NCBI GenBank assembly: GCA_001970855.1
Contig: LSSN01000610.1
Location: 1 to 54,208 of the forward strand
Origin: Smittium culicis
Taxonomy: Eukaryota > Kickxellomycota > Harpellomycetes > Harpellales > Legeriomycetaceae
Direction: 5' to 3'
DNA length: 54,208 bases
This document shows, piece after piece, positions 44,912 to 54,208 of the stretch (position 1 is its first letter; every line of letters begins with the position of its first letter). Made by a program: the position numbers and the translations under genes. A model generated the notes under the pieces. It saw only the letters and a list, made by a program, of their open reading frames with translations. It did not search any database and was not told where the DNA came from.

Positions 44912-47863
44912 CTAGAGGGATAAGCGAATGGACCAGTCGTCTACAACGGATAGTCCTGGATCTCTAATTGTACATCTTCCCTTCCTCTTCTTAGTGCAGG
45001 TTATTTCAGATTCCCTTTCAACTCCATTTTGAGTTATAATTACTTTGGAGTAAGAATTTCGCATTCCAACAACATGAATACGTTCAAATCTCAAGTGTCT
45101 AACTGATTCTTTGAATTTCTCATACATACTATTATCTGCATCTTTTGGTCTTTCTGCTTCAGCAGACGTTAATGTTGCATTTTGGAAGGTGAATTTTCTG
45201 TAAATGTAGCCACCGTTTTTATAATTGTAAGTTTCACCGTCGTCCAAGTATAGTGAACCTGTAGCTTTTCCTTTGATAGAAGCGAACAAGTTCAAAGTGT
45301 AAGGGTCATTCTTCATTGCCTCTGATGATCTACGATGTCTTTCTCTTGTTGGGAAAATGTTACCTCCAACTGCAAATACCAGCGTTTCTCCTAAAGGAGT
45401 TGGGAAATCTCTGCTTGTAATGCCCACAAGGCTCATTTCCTCAAAAAGATCATAAAAAGTTTGTTGCTCAGGGAACATGAAATTTTTATAAGGAGCATCT
45501 CCGTCTTCGGTAATCGGTGCCACCATTAATGCTGATCCAACCATAAATTGTTGGTCTACAGCAAAAGTACTGGTAGTCTCTGGGAATTCAACCCACATTG
45601 GTCTAACAATTGGCATTCCGGAAATGCTAGCTTCGTGGAATAAAGTATACCAATATGGAAGCATTCTGTATCTCATTCTGATTGAGTCTCTAATATGGGA
45701 TAAGTAAGGTTCTCCTAGAAGCCAAGGTTCACGTCTTTTTGAATCAATGTGAGCATGGGCTCTAAAGAAAGGATGCCATATACCTAGTTGATACCACCTA
45801 GTAAGCATAGTTGGTGAAGGGTTTCCGAAAAATCCGCCAACATCAGCTCCAGAAAAGTGCATTCCAACCAAATTGTTAGTGAGGATCATAGAAGATGACA
45901 AAGGTAAATGGCTCCACTCTGAAGCATTATCACCTGTCCAAATAGCACCATACCTCTGACTACCAGCAAAATAAGCTCTTGATAAAACAAATGGACGTTT
46001 TTTGATAGGCTCTCTGTTAATGAGGCCCTCAGCAGTAGCTTTATGGTAAAGCATTCCAAATATATTGTGAACGTCTCTATGTTCAATTCCTCCGTAGTGA
46101 ACAATATCTTTATTTAGGGTGATTTCTGGTCCACTAAAAATAGCAGGTTCGTTCATGTCATTCCAGATAAATAGATTTGTTGTAGAGTTTTTATAGTTTT
46201 CTAGGCTGAATTGGTCGGCAACCCACTTAGATGCTTCCGGATTAAAATAGTCAACCCAGCTAGAGTCACCAGGCCAGCACCATCCATTGAAGTCTTTTCC
46301 GTCAGAGTTTTTAATAAAATATCCCTTTTCTGTGGCATCTTTATATACATAATAATCGTTGTCTCTTTTAATATGAGGATCAACAACGTTAACTAGTTTG
46401 CGGCCATGTTTTGCTAAAATATTTTGCATTTCAACAGGGTCTGGGTATTTAGAGATATCCCAAGTATAGTATTTCTTTCCATCAGTGTGCTCAATATCGA
46501 GCCAAATAACGTCATAGGGAATTTTGTGTTCTTCAAATTTGGAATTAACGGTGACAACGTCTTTTTGATCCAAATAATTCCATCGACATTGATGGTAGCC
46601 AATAGCGAATTCGCGAGGTAGATCAGTAGTACCAACTAGAGAAGCGTATTGAGAGAATACATCCTTAGGTGTGGGACCAGGGATAAGGAAGGCATCCATG
46701 ACACCGCTTTCAGACATCCAGTGGGAATTCATATTTGTTTTATCAGCTGTACCAACTAGTTTATTAACAATCTCAGGAACCACTGATTTATCTCTTGTAA
46801 TATCCACCCATGTTTCGGAGGAGCTAAGCCAAAAGACACCTGTTGTTCGTTTAGCAGAATGAGAAAGTAAAAATGGTACAGAGCCATATAAGGCCATGGG
46901 ACTATCATCCAAATGTTCGAAAACGTCGAGGTTATATAGTCTATAAGGCTCGCTGTACATTCCGTCTTCGCCTCTAAATATAAGAATTTGATAAAGTATT
47001 AAAATGAAATAGAAATTCATAGATAGGGAAAATCGAAAGACTTAAGAGAATAAATAAATTTAAAAATAAAGAAATGAAAAATATAAGGGCGGATACCTTG
47101 TTGTTTTTAAGCTTAGGGGTGAAGCATGAGAAGGTATACCGTATAAATGGCTGCATCCGGGGAAAGTAATATCGGTAGCAAAAGATTGTGGTCCACGAGG
47201 TCTTTTGTCAGTCCAAGTTTTAAAATGTTCTTCAAAAACTTGCTCGACTCCTTCTGAGGAGTTTGTTTTCGGTTTCAAAGTTTCAAAGTTGAAGAAACCT
47301 AAAGAGTTTACTTTGATGATTGGATCATCGTTTTCAAGAAGGGTTAAGGAAAAGGGATTTTCTGCAAGAAGCAATTTGAGGTCAGCGCCCTTTGAGTTTT
47401 GGTTGTATGTAACTAGATGAGATTTTGAACCATCTTTAGAGGAAGTGTCCACTTTAAATTGATCATAAGAACTGCTGATTAAGCCTTTTTCGCCATTAAC
47501 CAAGACATATTCACCAGGGCCTTGGTACCTTGGGATTTCGGGGTTAAGCTCTTGAACTCTCATTCTGACTATCCCATCTTTGAGGAAGGAAGCGGTCAGT
47601 TTGAGGTTAGAGCCATCTTTAGATGAAGTGATGGTTGCAGTGAGTTCCTTTGGGGTGATGATTGTGGAGTCTGGGAGGATAGAATAGGGGGAAGATTTGA
47701 TTTGCTTTCCAGTAACACTGTCGGCGTACTCTCTGTGTAGTTTACAGAAGCTAGAGTCGACGCACTTCTTGAAGTCCTCTTGTTTAACGGACAAGGCGAG
47801 GAGAATAAATGCAACGGAGCATGTTGTAGCTAGTCTTAACAATTTGTTTGAAAATGGTATCAT
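44912..47863 (-). CDS. Alpha-glucosidase II catalytic subunit (GH31)
   Basis: ER glucosidase II alpha trims the two inner glucoses from N-glycans during folding. Exon 1 is 47,863-47,097 and exon 2 is 46,973-44,912 with a 123-bp GT-AG intron, giving 942 residues (yeast Rot2 954). A hydrophobic segment at residues about 10-24 (LATTCSVAFILLALS) is a signal peptide, followed by the Cys-containing start FKKCVDSSFCKLHREYA typical of this subfamily. GH31 landmarks are DVIWLDIEHTDGKKYYTWD (about 410-428), the catalytic nucleophile in FIWNDMNEPAIFSG (about Asp528), the acid/base in AIWTGDNASEWSHL (about Asp604) and WYQLGIWHPFFRAHAHID. No HDEL-type signal is present, as expected, since the alpha subunit is retained through the beta subunit. 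Nothing is missing. Confidence 0.96.
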
Positions 47864-48451
47864 TTTTTAAGTTTATTAGAATTATCATAGAAATAAGCCA
47901 TTGAATATCAAACTTGAGCGACAAAATGTGAGCCTTTAAATATCCTCACTTAAACTCAAAGCACAGATCTACTAATCTCTTAATCACGAACTATCCCTTT
48001 TGCACAAACATTACCCCCCAATCCATAAATTCTCTAGACTAATTGGCTACCCAAATTTCACCAGTCTCTCCGTCCAACCGCTGGACGCCACTCTCTCAGT
48101 ATTGCCCTAAACGCCCGCTAGCCTAATTCGCCGCTATTATTATACTCGTTATTTTTTTATTCTCAATTTCCACCAATCACCTCTGTCGCTATCATTTGTT
48201 CGATAATATTATTGGTATATTTTCTATTATAATTTTATTATACTTTATTTTTGTATTCTATTGGTCAAACGTGCAACTGAATCATTTACTAGCCAGCTAA
48301 CTTGCCTCAAATCATAAACAGCAGTCATAAATTTATACTAAGGTAATATCAAACAAGTTTATGGCCAATATCAAAATATCACTTGTCATAAATTTAAATA
48401 CAACTAGAGGCTTTCCCAGCAAATTAAACACTTAAAAACTCGTAATATATT
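47864..48451. promoter_or_regulatory. Glucosidase II 5' flank with CCAAT/ATTGG cluster
   Basis: Six CCAAT or ATTGG pentamers in about 350 bp (48,018; 48,042; 48,173; 48,211; 48,260; 48,365), 150-510 bp upstream of the start. No coding sequence. It ends where the left direct repeat of DIRS copy 3 begins. Confidence 0.45.
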
Positions 48452-48648
48452 ATCCCTTTCACGGGCGGTAGGATACTTTTGATCTACAAAAAATAGCCAA
48501 CTGTGCTCAATTGCAATACTTTAATCCCGAGGCATTAGGGAGTATTGGCTTCTTGTTTAGTTAAAGCAAATAATAAATATACTTATAAATCATTAACGAA
48601 TCAATATATCGATTTTTTCAAAGAATGTTGGATGGAAAAGGGTTAAAT
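48452..48648. repeat. Left direct repeat flanking DIRS copy 3
   Basis: Aligns by eye with 52,906-53,100: GGGCGGTAGGATAC against GTGCGGTATGCTG, TTTTGATCTACAAAAAATAG against TTTTGATCTACGAAATACAG, and AGAATGTTGGATGGAAAAGG against AGAGCGTTGGACGGGAAAGG, with smaller matches between. Weaker similarity may extend to about 48,815. Confidence 0.75.
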
Positions 48649-49245
48649 GCCTATTCAAAAAATGGATTCACTGCTCCTTTTATGACTAACAAGCAAAATC
48701 ATCTTCTGATACTGTTCTACAATATATCAATATTTTTTGAGGTCTCAGAATTAACTTTTTTTTATACTTTTCAATTGATTACGAATTGCTGTTCAAAAAA
48801 ACATGCCTATATGGAAACTTAAGATAGTTCATAATAACATTAGACTAACATAGGATATAATTGATCGAGCTCCTATAGAGAAAATATTAATTAGTATTAT
48901 ATAAAGAGAGGTCAAATATTAAGCGTTATCACCCTGTTGGTTAATACAAAACAAAAATTACAAGCCAATAAAATAAAGCGAATTAAAAGAACTAAAAGGT
49001 AAGTTATTTTAGTGGATAAAAGGTAAATTGTGAATTTATGCTATAATTAATCGAGCTCTTTAGAACAAATATTAGTTAATACTATATGAAAAAAGGAGAC
49101 ATAAGAAGCCCCACCCACCCTCTACCAATTTTACCTTTGGCAAAAGATGTTAAGGATACTAATATATCTCAGAGAGTGGAAATATTATGTTAATCCAGAG
49201 ATAAGATAGTCTCTGTCAAGTTGTTAATAGAACTCCTTTATTATC

Positions 49246-49790
49246 GGTAGTAAGAGTAGAAAATTGAGTAGTTAGACCAGGAAGCATGCGGGGAAATGTT
49301 TTCAAAGGAGCCCCCGAAGTTTGCTGCTAGTGTAACTCCAATTTCGCACTCTTTCATTATCGGAGTATCTGACTGTCAATATATACGTTCTGATAGCGAG
49401 TGGATGTATATAATGATATTATCCACAGTTAGAAGTTTTGAATAGCCACGCAAGTACCTTAATAGTTTAAATAAAATTACAGGTATATTATTCGTATGAA
49501 TTTTTGGGCTAGGCTTGGCAGCAAACCTCTGTTTTTGTACTTATTATGTATATATTGGGCAGAAAATAGTTTCTGAACGTCTGCTGACTTTAAAGTGGTT
49601 TATCATGGGATGTACCTTTCGATTCTCTTTATGTGCGATCATTTCCAAATTAAGAACTCCATGTCTAATTCTTTAATACACTTTATAAATACAGTTTATA
49701 TCTGGTACTCGAAGAAATACCGCTACACCTAAAATCCAACATTGTTTAGCTTTAAGACTCTTTTCATATAATTCGGATGAGAGTCCACAT
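49246..49790 (-). pseudogene. Tyrosine recombinase, DIRS copy 3
   Basis: Two well-preserved blocks. About 49,776-49,690 reads SLKAKQCWILGVAVFLRVPD then INCIYK, the box with the first catalytic arginine (family: like LTGFLRPSDIERI). About 49,363-49,247 reads IGVTLAANFGGSFENISPHA then SWSNYSIFYSYYR, the box with the H-x-x-W pair and the C-terminal tyrosines, one of which would be the nucleophile. Between them a block reading AHKENRKVHPMINHFKVSRR fits the central segment. The blocks are in different frames. Confidence 0.78.
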
Positions 49791-50879
49791 TCACGTCAGC
49801 GGATAATTTCTAAATTTGTATTTAGTGAAGATTTTACAAATTACATCAAAGGAGCATCATCTAATGCTTCGGGAAAATATCATACTAGCTGAGAATTTTA
49901 AATATCTTTGGGGTTATCAACTAACATTATAAGTGTTGACTATTATTTTAGGTCTATTGAAGTATTTAAATTGTTTTTCTTGTAGATTTCTGCCAAATGG
50001 TTGACGGGCTGTCGAGCTGATATCTCTGAAGCGATTTTATTTGATATTTTTCTGTTTAAAAGTATTTGCTGTTTAGTAAAATATCGTGATCTACACTTCA
50101 AATATCGTTCGTTGGAAACGGCTATTTCAATGAAATATTAGAGTGACCTTGTTCTTTGAGGGCACGCCGCTGATTCTTCATACTAACAAGTGTCGGTGTT
50201 TGTTTTTCGTTAGTGTATATATTCCGCTTTTGGGATCGGGAACTACCGCCGTTGCTTTAAGTATTATTTTTTAAGATACAGATAGCTCTATAAAATCCAG
50301 AAGACAAATTTCGGATTCTCACAACGGTATCAATAGTGTTAGATTCTATCTTTCTCCTCGGATCTTCCGAATTTTCTGTAAAATCAAGTCCCATGGAGTG
50401 CAGGCGTATATTTTTAGGAATTTCAACCAGCTTAACATCAGCGGATTCTAATCTATCGCCTTTATGTTCGGAAACCAGATAAACTAGGTATTTGCTTTCT
50501 TTTTTTCATTGATGCAAATATGTCTATATATTCGATATCATATACCTTTTCTAGATACAAAATTTTTTGAAATCACTGCGATCATTCTGTCCATATAGTA
50601 AGTCTGCTGGGATCATCGACTAGGTTCAATTTTGATGATAAATACGTTATTTAAGAGACAGAGATGGTCTTCAAGAAGTGAGACCATGTTCGTTATGAGA
50701 TATCCAGTTGTTTTGAAGACGTATTTTCTTCAAATTTCTAGACTTATGGTAAATTATTTTTATTGTCTGAGTAGACTAGCACAGAAAGGCCTATAACACT
50801 CCGTAGTTTTAGGGCATATAATATCTTTAATAATTTGTAGAATTGGTATAAATTAAGGAATATGTAGCCTTCCATATGC

Positions 50880-51600
50880 CATAGTAGGATATCAAAACTA
50901 TCACCTTCACCCAAGCTTTATCGCTTGAATCGGTGAATATTTGCATTTCCGGGGTTTCTGAAACGATATGAATACCATAAATGGTCTCAATTGGTTCGTC
51001 CAAAATAGATTATTCTGTTTTGCGGGTTCCATATAATCACTTTCGATATCATAGAGTCGATTTCGACTGGGATTTTTTGTTTGATTCTTGCAGATGCCGA
51101 AGCTTGAGACGCCTAGAAAGCAGGGCTACTGAAATCGCTTGTGGTATTCCAATAAAGCTCGCTAGCCATCTCAATTTCGTTTTTCTCACACTCAGAATCT
51201 TTACCGCTTCTTGGCGTAGGTCACTGACATGTGTTTACGGGACTCTCAGTGATATTTATTGTGAATTTATTACCATTACCAAAATTTTTAATTATTGGAA
51301 TGGTGTTTTTTTCAATTTCACGGAGTTTATCTTATATCAATTCCCAGGTAGCTTGAGATAATATAACTGTGTGTTCTATATCTACACTTGTTATGTTTCA
51401 AACAGAATCAATAGATCGTCCAGATATTCAGGTGTCGGTATTCCCTATTTTCTAGCTCATGAAAGAATAGGTCTTATGGTCTTAGCGAATACCAATGAGA
51501 TCAAAGACGATTCGAATGGGAGAAGCCTCAGAATCGAAGTCGTCTACAACGAAAATTGGTAAAATGGCCAAATTTTCGTATTGACCGACCTCGGCCCCGG
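50880..51600 (-). pseudogene. RT and RNase H, DIRS copy 3
   Basis: The minus strand reads FAKTIRPILS, a stop (TGA where the family has TGG Trp), ARK, then GIPTPEYLDDLLILFET, so the YLDD catalytic turn is intact here. DLRQEAVKILSV and LRWLASFIGIPQAISVALLS follow (the RT to RNase H linker), then ETPEMQIFTDSSDKAWVKV at about 50,970-50,900, the first RNase H aspartate region. Farther down, about 50,440-50,300, the pieces ACTPWDLILQKIRKIRGER and ESEICLLDFIELSVS match the conserved post-RNase H segment. Confidence 0.82.
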
Positions 51601-52530
51601 AGCAAGAGGGTGAGATTTTTGAAGGGGATTCTGAATCTTTTTTACACAATTTTAAGAACCCAACAGCTTTACTTCAAAATGTATCACGGCTCTTTGAACA
51701 TATCTAGTCTACCTTCTACAGGGGTGGGTTTTGGGATTCTACTGAGAATTTCTCCCGCGGCCACGACTCCTTACGCGAATATTTTACTGATATTAAGAAT
51801 TCTTGCTGTTGGTTTCTACGATTTTTTTAGCTGTTGTTCTTCGCATCGTTTGTGTTTCTGCATGAATTCTTTGAAATAATAATCTTTTGACGCCAGTGAA
51901 AAGGCCGAATTCGTTGACGTTTTGCTGCTGACTTCTTAGACATGAAAGTACGAACGTCTTTTGGTTCAATAACGGCTTTACTTCTGATTCTAGTACTTGT
52001 TCTGGCTTTACAGAAAGATCCAGTCCCTTATATAGATTACCTAACCTAGTTTGAGTTACGTTAGATGTGATGTTGGAGAGAAGTACTTTCACTGTGCTTG
52101 CAAGCATAGTTTCTTGATCTTTTGAGATATTTATTACATTTTTTCTATAATCTTTAGATGTATGTAGTAGTCAATAGGTCTAGCTTTCCGAGATAGTGCT
52201 GATTGTGTTCCATAAAGTGCAAAATCAATTTTCTTCACTGCGCTTGTTTCTGTATTGTTAAGCAACGGATGATTATAGTTCACTAAACTTGCTTTCGGAA
52301 AAGATTGTATCACAACTTTGCGTTCTTCTCAAGTCATTTGCAACTTGAAGAAGCCTTCTTCAATTGATGGTAGAGTTTCAGTAAGCTTGGGGTAAGCAGT
52401 GAAGTTTGTCAAAGGTATCCTTGTTGTTACGTATGGGGCCTCAGATACTCAGTTAGCTCCCTTATCGCTTAGGAGCTGTTGATCTAACTCTGTTATTACC
52501 CTTATTTTTGTCTTCGATTGATGGAGCTTG
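51560..52530 (-). pseudogene. Gag-like ORF, DIRS copy 3
   Basis: Minus-strand pieces in order: YPKLTETLPSIEEGFFKL, a TGA at 52,331-52,329, EERKVVIQSFPKASLVNYNH, ETSAVKKIDFALYGTQSALS, RKARPIDYYIHLKIIEK, then after a break the open stretch 52,107-51,793 with VKVLLSNITSNVTQTRLGNL and YKGLDLSVKPEQVLESEVKP. The homologous segment in copy 1 is listed above. It is probably the nucleocapsid-like first ORF of the element. Confidence 0.72.
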
Positions 52531-52905
52531 TCTCAATCAATTTTTACGTTGTTAATAGTTATAAGGAAATAAAGCTTGAGTATTTTAACAAGTATCAATA
52601 TTTAAGAAAGAAAATTTTTATGCTGGTAGTATACCATTTGCAAAAGAAAAGATGGTAAGGATACAGTAAATGCGTACTTTACTTTTTATACCACTAAAAT
52701 AATTTACCTTTTAGTATTTTTAATTCAGTTTATTTTATTTGCGTGAAATTGTCGTTTAGTATTATCCAATAGGATGGTAGCACTATTTATGTCATCTCTC
52801 TGAGAGTTAATTACACAATTAAGACTAGATACTATTGTGTATAATTATTTAGTTAGAACTTGCGATAAAAAATAAGCGCCTATTTATTGGTAGATCTAAT
52901 GTTTA

Positions 52906-53100
52906 CCCCTTTTACGTGCGGTATGCTGTTTTTGATCTACGAAATACAGCCAACAGCGTTCGATTAAAACACTTATTTTCTGAGATTCAGATAGTTATTG
53001 GTATATTAAATTATGGCAGCAAATAATTAGCTTGCTTGTAAATCGTAAACGAATCATTAAATTGGATTTTTTAAAGAGCGTTGGACGGGAAAGGGTAAAA
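52906..53100. repeat. Right direct repeat flanking DIRS copy 3
   Basis: Partner of 48,452-48,648, same orientation, clearly diverged. It is upstream of the gag-like region of the element and 540 bp upstream of the NMN adenylyltransferase start, so it may also lie within that gene's 5' flank. Similarity may continue weakly to about 53,220. Confidence 0.75.
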
Positions 53101-53643
53101 GTAATTACAGTAATCTATTGGATAATATATTAATATTTTGTTTTTAAATATTATAAACTATTGGTGTTGCGAAATATACTAGCCAATTAAGATTCGATAA
53201 ATGCCAATATGGATAAAAAAAGTTTATTTATAGCAAGAGTAATTGGTTTAGTACTAATTTTTACTGGCTTTTTGCATTCTTCATATACGAGTTTAATTTT
53301 CAATTGCGAAAGTAAGCCAATAAGTTGAGATTATAGCTATTATAGAGTATTTAATAGGTTATTTGCCACTGATAAATATGTACCAGGTTAATAGCTACTG
53401 TAAATAAATAGCGAATTATAACATTTCGCATATTTAATAGTATTGGCTGTTTAAATAAAATCATTGTAATAGATCAAAAATACACTTAAAAATTCTCAAT
53501 AAAAAAAAAATACACATAAAAAGAGATAGGGGGGAAACACTTTTTGATTTATACTGAGTAAAATATTTGTAAGTCCTTTTCTCCTCCGCTTTAAATTTTT
53601 TCAATCTTATATTCTTTTGTATTCATATTCGAGTGGTAATCTA
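53101..53643. promoter_or_regulatory. NMN adenylyltransferase 5' flank with CCAAT/ATTGG cluster
   Basis: Seven CCAAT or ATTGG pentamers (53,117; 53,160; 53,183; 53,203; 53,242; 53,317; 53,442), with two more inside or near the right repeat (52,886; 52,997). A pyrimidine-rich stretch (TCCTTTTCTCCTCCGC, about 53,572-53,590) precedes the start codon, as is common at fungal transcription starts. Confidence 0.45.
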
Positions 53644-54208
53644 ATGGCTGGTGGTTTGGAAACGTACGAATTTCCTGTTGGGAAATTGGCGAAGAAGTTA
53701 AAAGATAACTCCAAGATCCCCGTAGTCCTAGTCGCATGTGGGTCCTATTCGCCCATCACTTATCTTCATTTACGCATGTTCGAGATGGCTAAGGACTATT
53801 TTGAAGAGTTAGACGAATATGAGCTTATAGGTGGGTATTTCTCTCCTGTTTCTGATTTCTACCAAAAGGAAGGGCTCGTCCAAGCTGTTCATCGTGTCAA
53901 AATGTGCGAGTTGGCTACCGATGATGGCTCAGATTGGCTTATGGTTGACGAGTGGGAGAGTTTACAGCATGAGTACCAACGCACTGCCGTAGTTCTTGAT
54001 CATTTCCATAACGAACTCAACAAGGATGGAGGTGTAGTTAGTGGCATTAATAACGACGCTGTCATCCAAAGAAAGAAGATCCAAGTCCTATTACTAGCTG
54101 GCGGAGATTTGATTAAATCAATGGAAACGCCTGGTGTTTGGGAACTTACTGATCTGAGGCACATTTTAAAAAACTACGGCTGTATGGTGGTTGAGCGTAC
54201 TGGCACTG
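53644..54208 (+). CDS. Nicotinamide/nicotinic acid mononucleotide adenylyltransferase, 5' part
   Basis: Final common step of NAD synthesis: NMN or NaMN plus ATP gives NAD or NaAD. Open without a stop or intron from ATG 53,644 to the window edge, so 188 codons are seen of a family usually near 400 residues in yeast-like fungi. Landmarks are GSYSPITYLHLRMFEMAKDY (residues 33-52, the nucleotide-binding motif; most members have Phe where this has Tyr35), ELIGGYFSPVSDFYQKEGL, HRVKMCELA, WLMVDEWESLQHEYQRT, VLLLAGGDLIKSME and HILKNYGCMVVERTG. The codons are richer in GC than the surrounding DNA. The start is chosen because it is the first ATG of the open frame and the family motif follows at the usual distance. 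The gene is cut only by the window end. Confidence 0.95.
   Translation, partial: MAGGLETYEFPVGKLAKKLKDNSKIPVVLVACGSYSPITYLHLRMFEMAKDYFEELDEYELIGGYFSPVSDFYQKEGLVQAVHRVKMCELATDDGSDWLMVDEWESLQHEYQRTAVVLDHFHNELNKDGGVVSGINNDAVIQRKKIQVLLLAGGDLIKSMETPGVWELTDLRHILKNYGCMVVERTGT

Larger units (their letters stand above)
48452..53100 (-). mobile_element. DIRS-like retroelement relic, copy 3, with flanking direct repeats
   Basis: Minus-strand element with all expected parts in order: gag-like 52,500-51,700, RT 51,600-51,180, RNase H 51,180-50,880, post-RNase H segment about 50,440-50,300, and tyrosine recombinase about 49,790-49,250. Diverged direct repeats lie outside (48,452-48,648 and 52,906-53,100). 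Stops and frameshifts throughout show it is dead. The order with a tyrosine recombinase, and the lack of a DDE integrase, place it in the DIRS/Ngaro group. Direct rather than inverted repeats would fit the split-direct-repeat elements (PAT or Ngaro type). It sits between the 5' flanks of the glucosidase II and NMN adenylyltransferase genes. Confidence 0.82.

Noticed and set aside
48625..48822. 65-codon plus-strand open frame
   Set aside because: It begins inside the left direct repeat of DIRS copy 3, has no motif and has no counterpart frame in the right repeat.
1..54208. A new multi-gene defence or biosynthetic system
   Set aside because: The host genes are unrelated single housekeeping genes with their own promoters and introns, and everything else recognisable is transposon debris or simple repeats.

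Overview
The window looks like AT-rich nuclear DNA of a fungus. It holds eight conserved eukaryotic genes whose exons rejoin in frame across short GT-AG introns (60 to 314 bp). Products include a vacuolar-type alkaline phosphatase, mitochondrial aconitase, the second-largest subunit of RNA polymerase III, mitochondrial ClpP, a Ras GTPase with a CaaX end and ER alpha-glucosidase II. The spaces between genes are long and filled with decayed transposons. From memory of their transposon families, an early-diverging fungus such as a Harpellales (Kickxellomycotina) gut fungus fits best, but I could not check this and the lineage is tentative.

Layout. 1-2.1 kb: AT-rich, nothing recognised. 2.15-6.2 kb: minus-strand DIRS-like tyrosine-recombinase retroelement relic (copy 1). 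6.2-9.3 kb: AT-rich, nothing firm. 9.3-11.05 kb: piggyBac transposase relic on plus. 11-17.5 kb: plus-strand LINE relic holding a long CATAA pentamer array with an assembly gap. 17.6-20.4 kb: second DIRS-like relic (copy 2, a different subfamily). 22.4-24.4 kb: alkaline phosphatase. 27.5-30.3 kb: aconitase. 31.2-32.7 kb: two minisatellites in C-rich spacer. 33.6-37.6 kb: RPC2. 38.2-39.0 kb: YbeY. 40.5-41.6 kb: Ras (plus). 42.0-43.1 kb: ClpP. 44.9-47.9 kb: glucosidase II alpha. 48.45-53.1 kb: third DIRS-like relic, with gag, RT, RNase H and recombinase in order and a pair of diverged direct repeats outside them. 53.6 kb to the end: start of an NMN adenylyltransferase gene, cut by the window edge.

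The host genes are unrelated housekeeping genes and no operon-like grouping is visible. Six of eight are on the minus strand. What they share is their 5' flank: CCAAT/ATTGG pentamers are dense within a few hundred bases upstream of most starts and sparse in the transposon regions. I found no convincing tRNA, rRNA, CRISPR or prokaryotic feature, and no clearly new multi-gene system. The most interesting items are the CCAAT clusters, the ordered DIRS-like element with its flanking repeats, the CATAA array inside a LINE, and odd residues in the Ras and YbeY genes.
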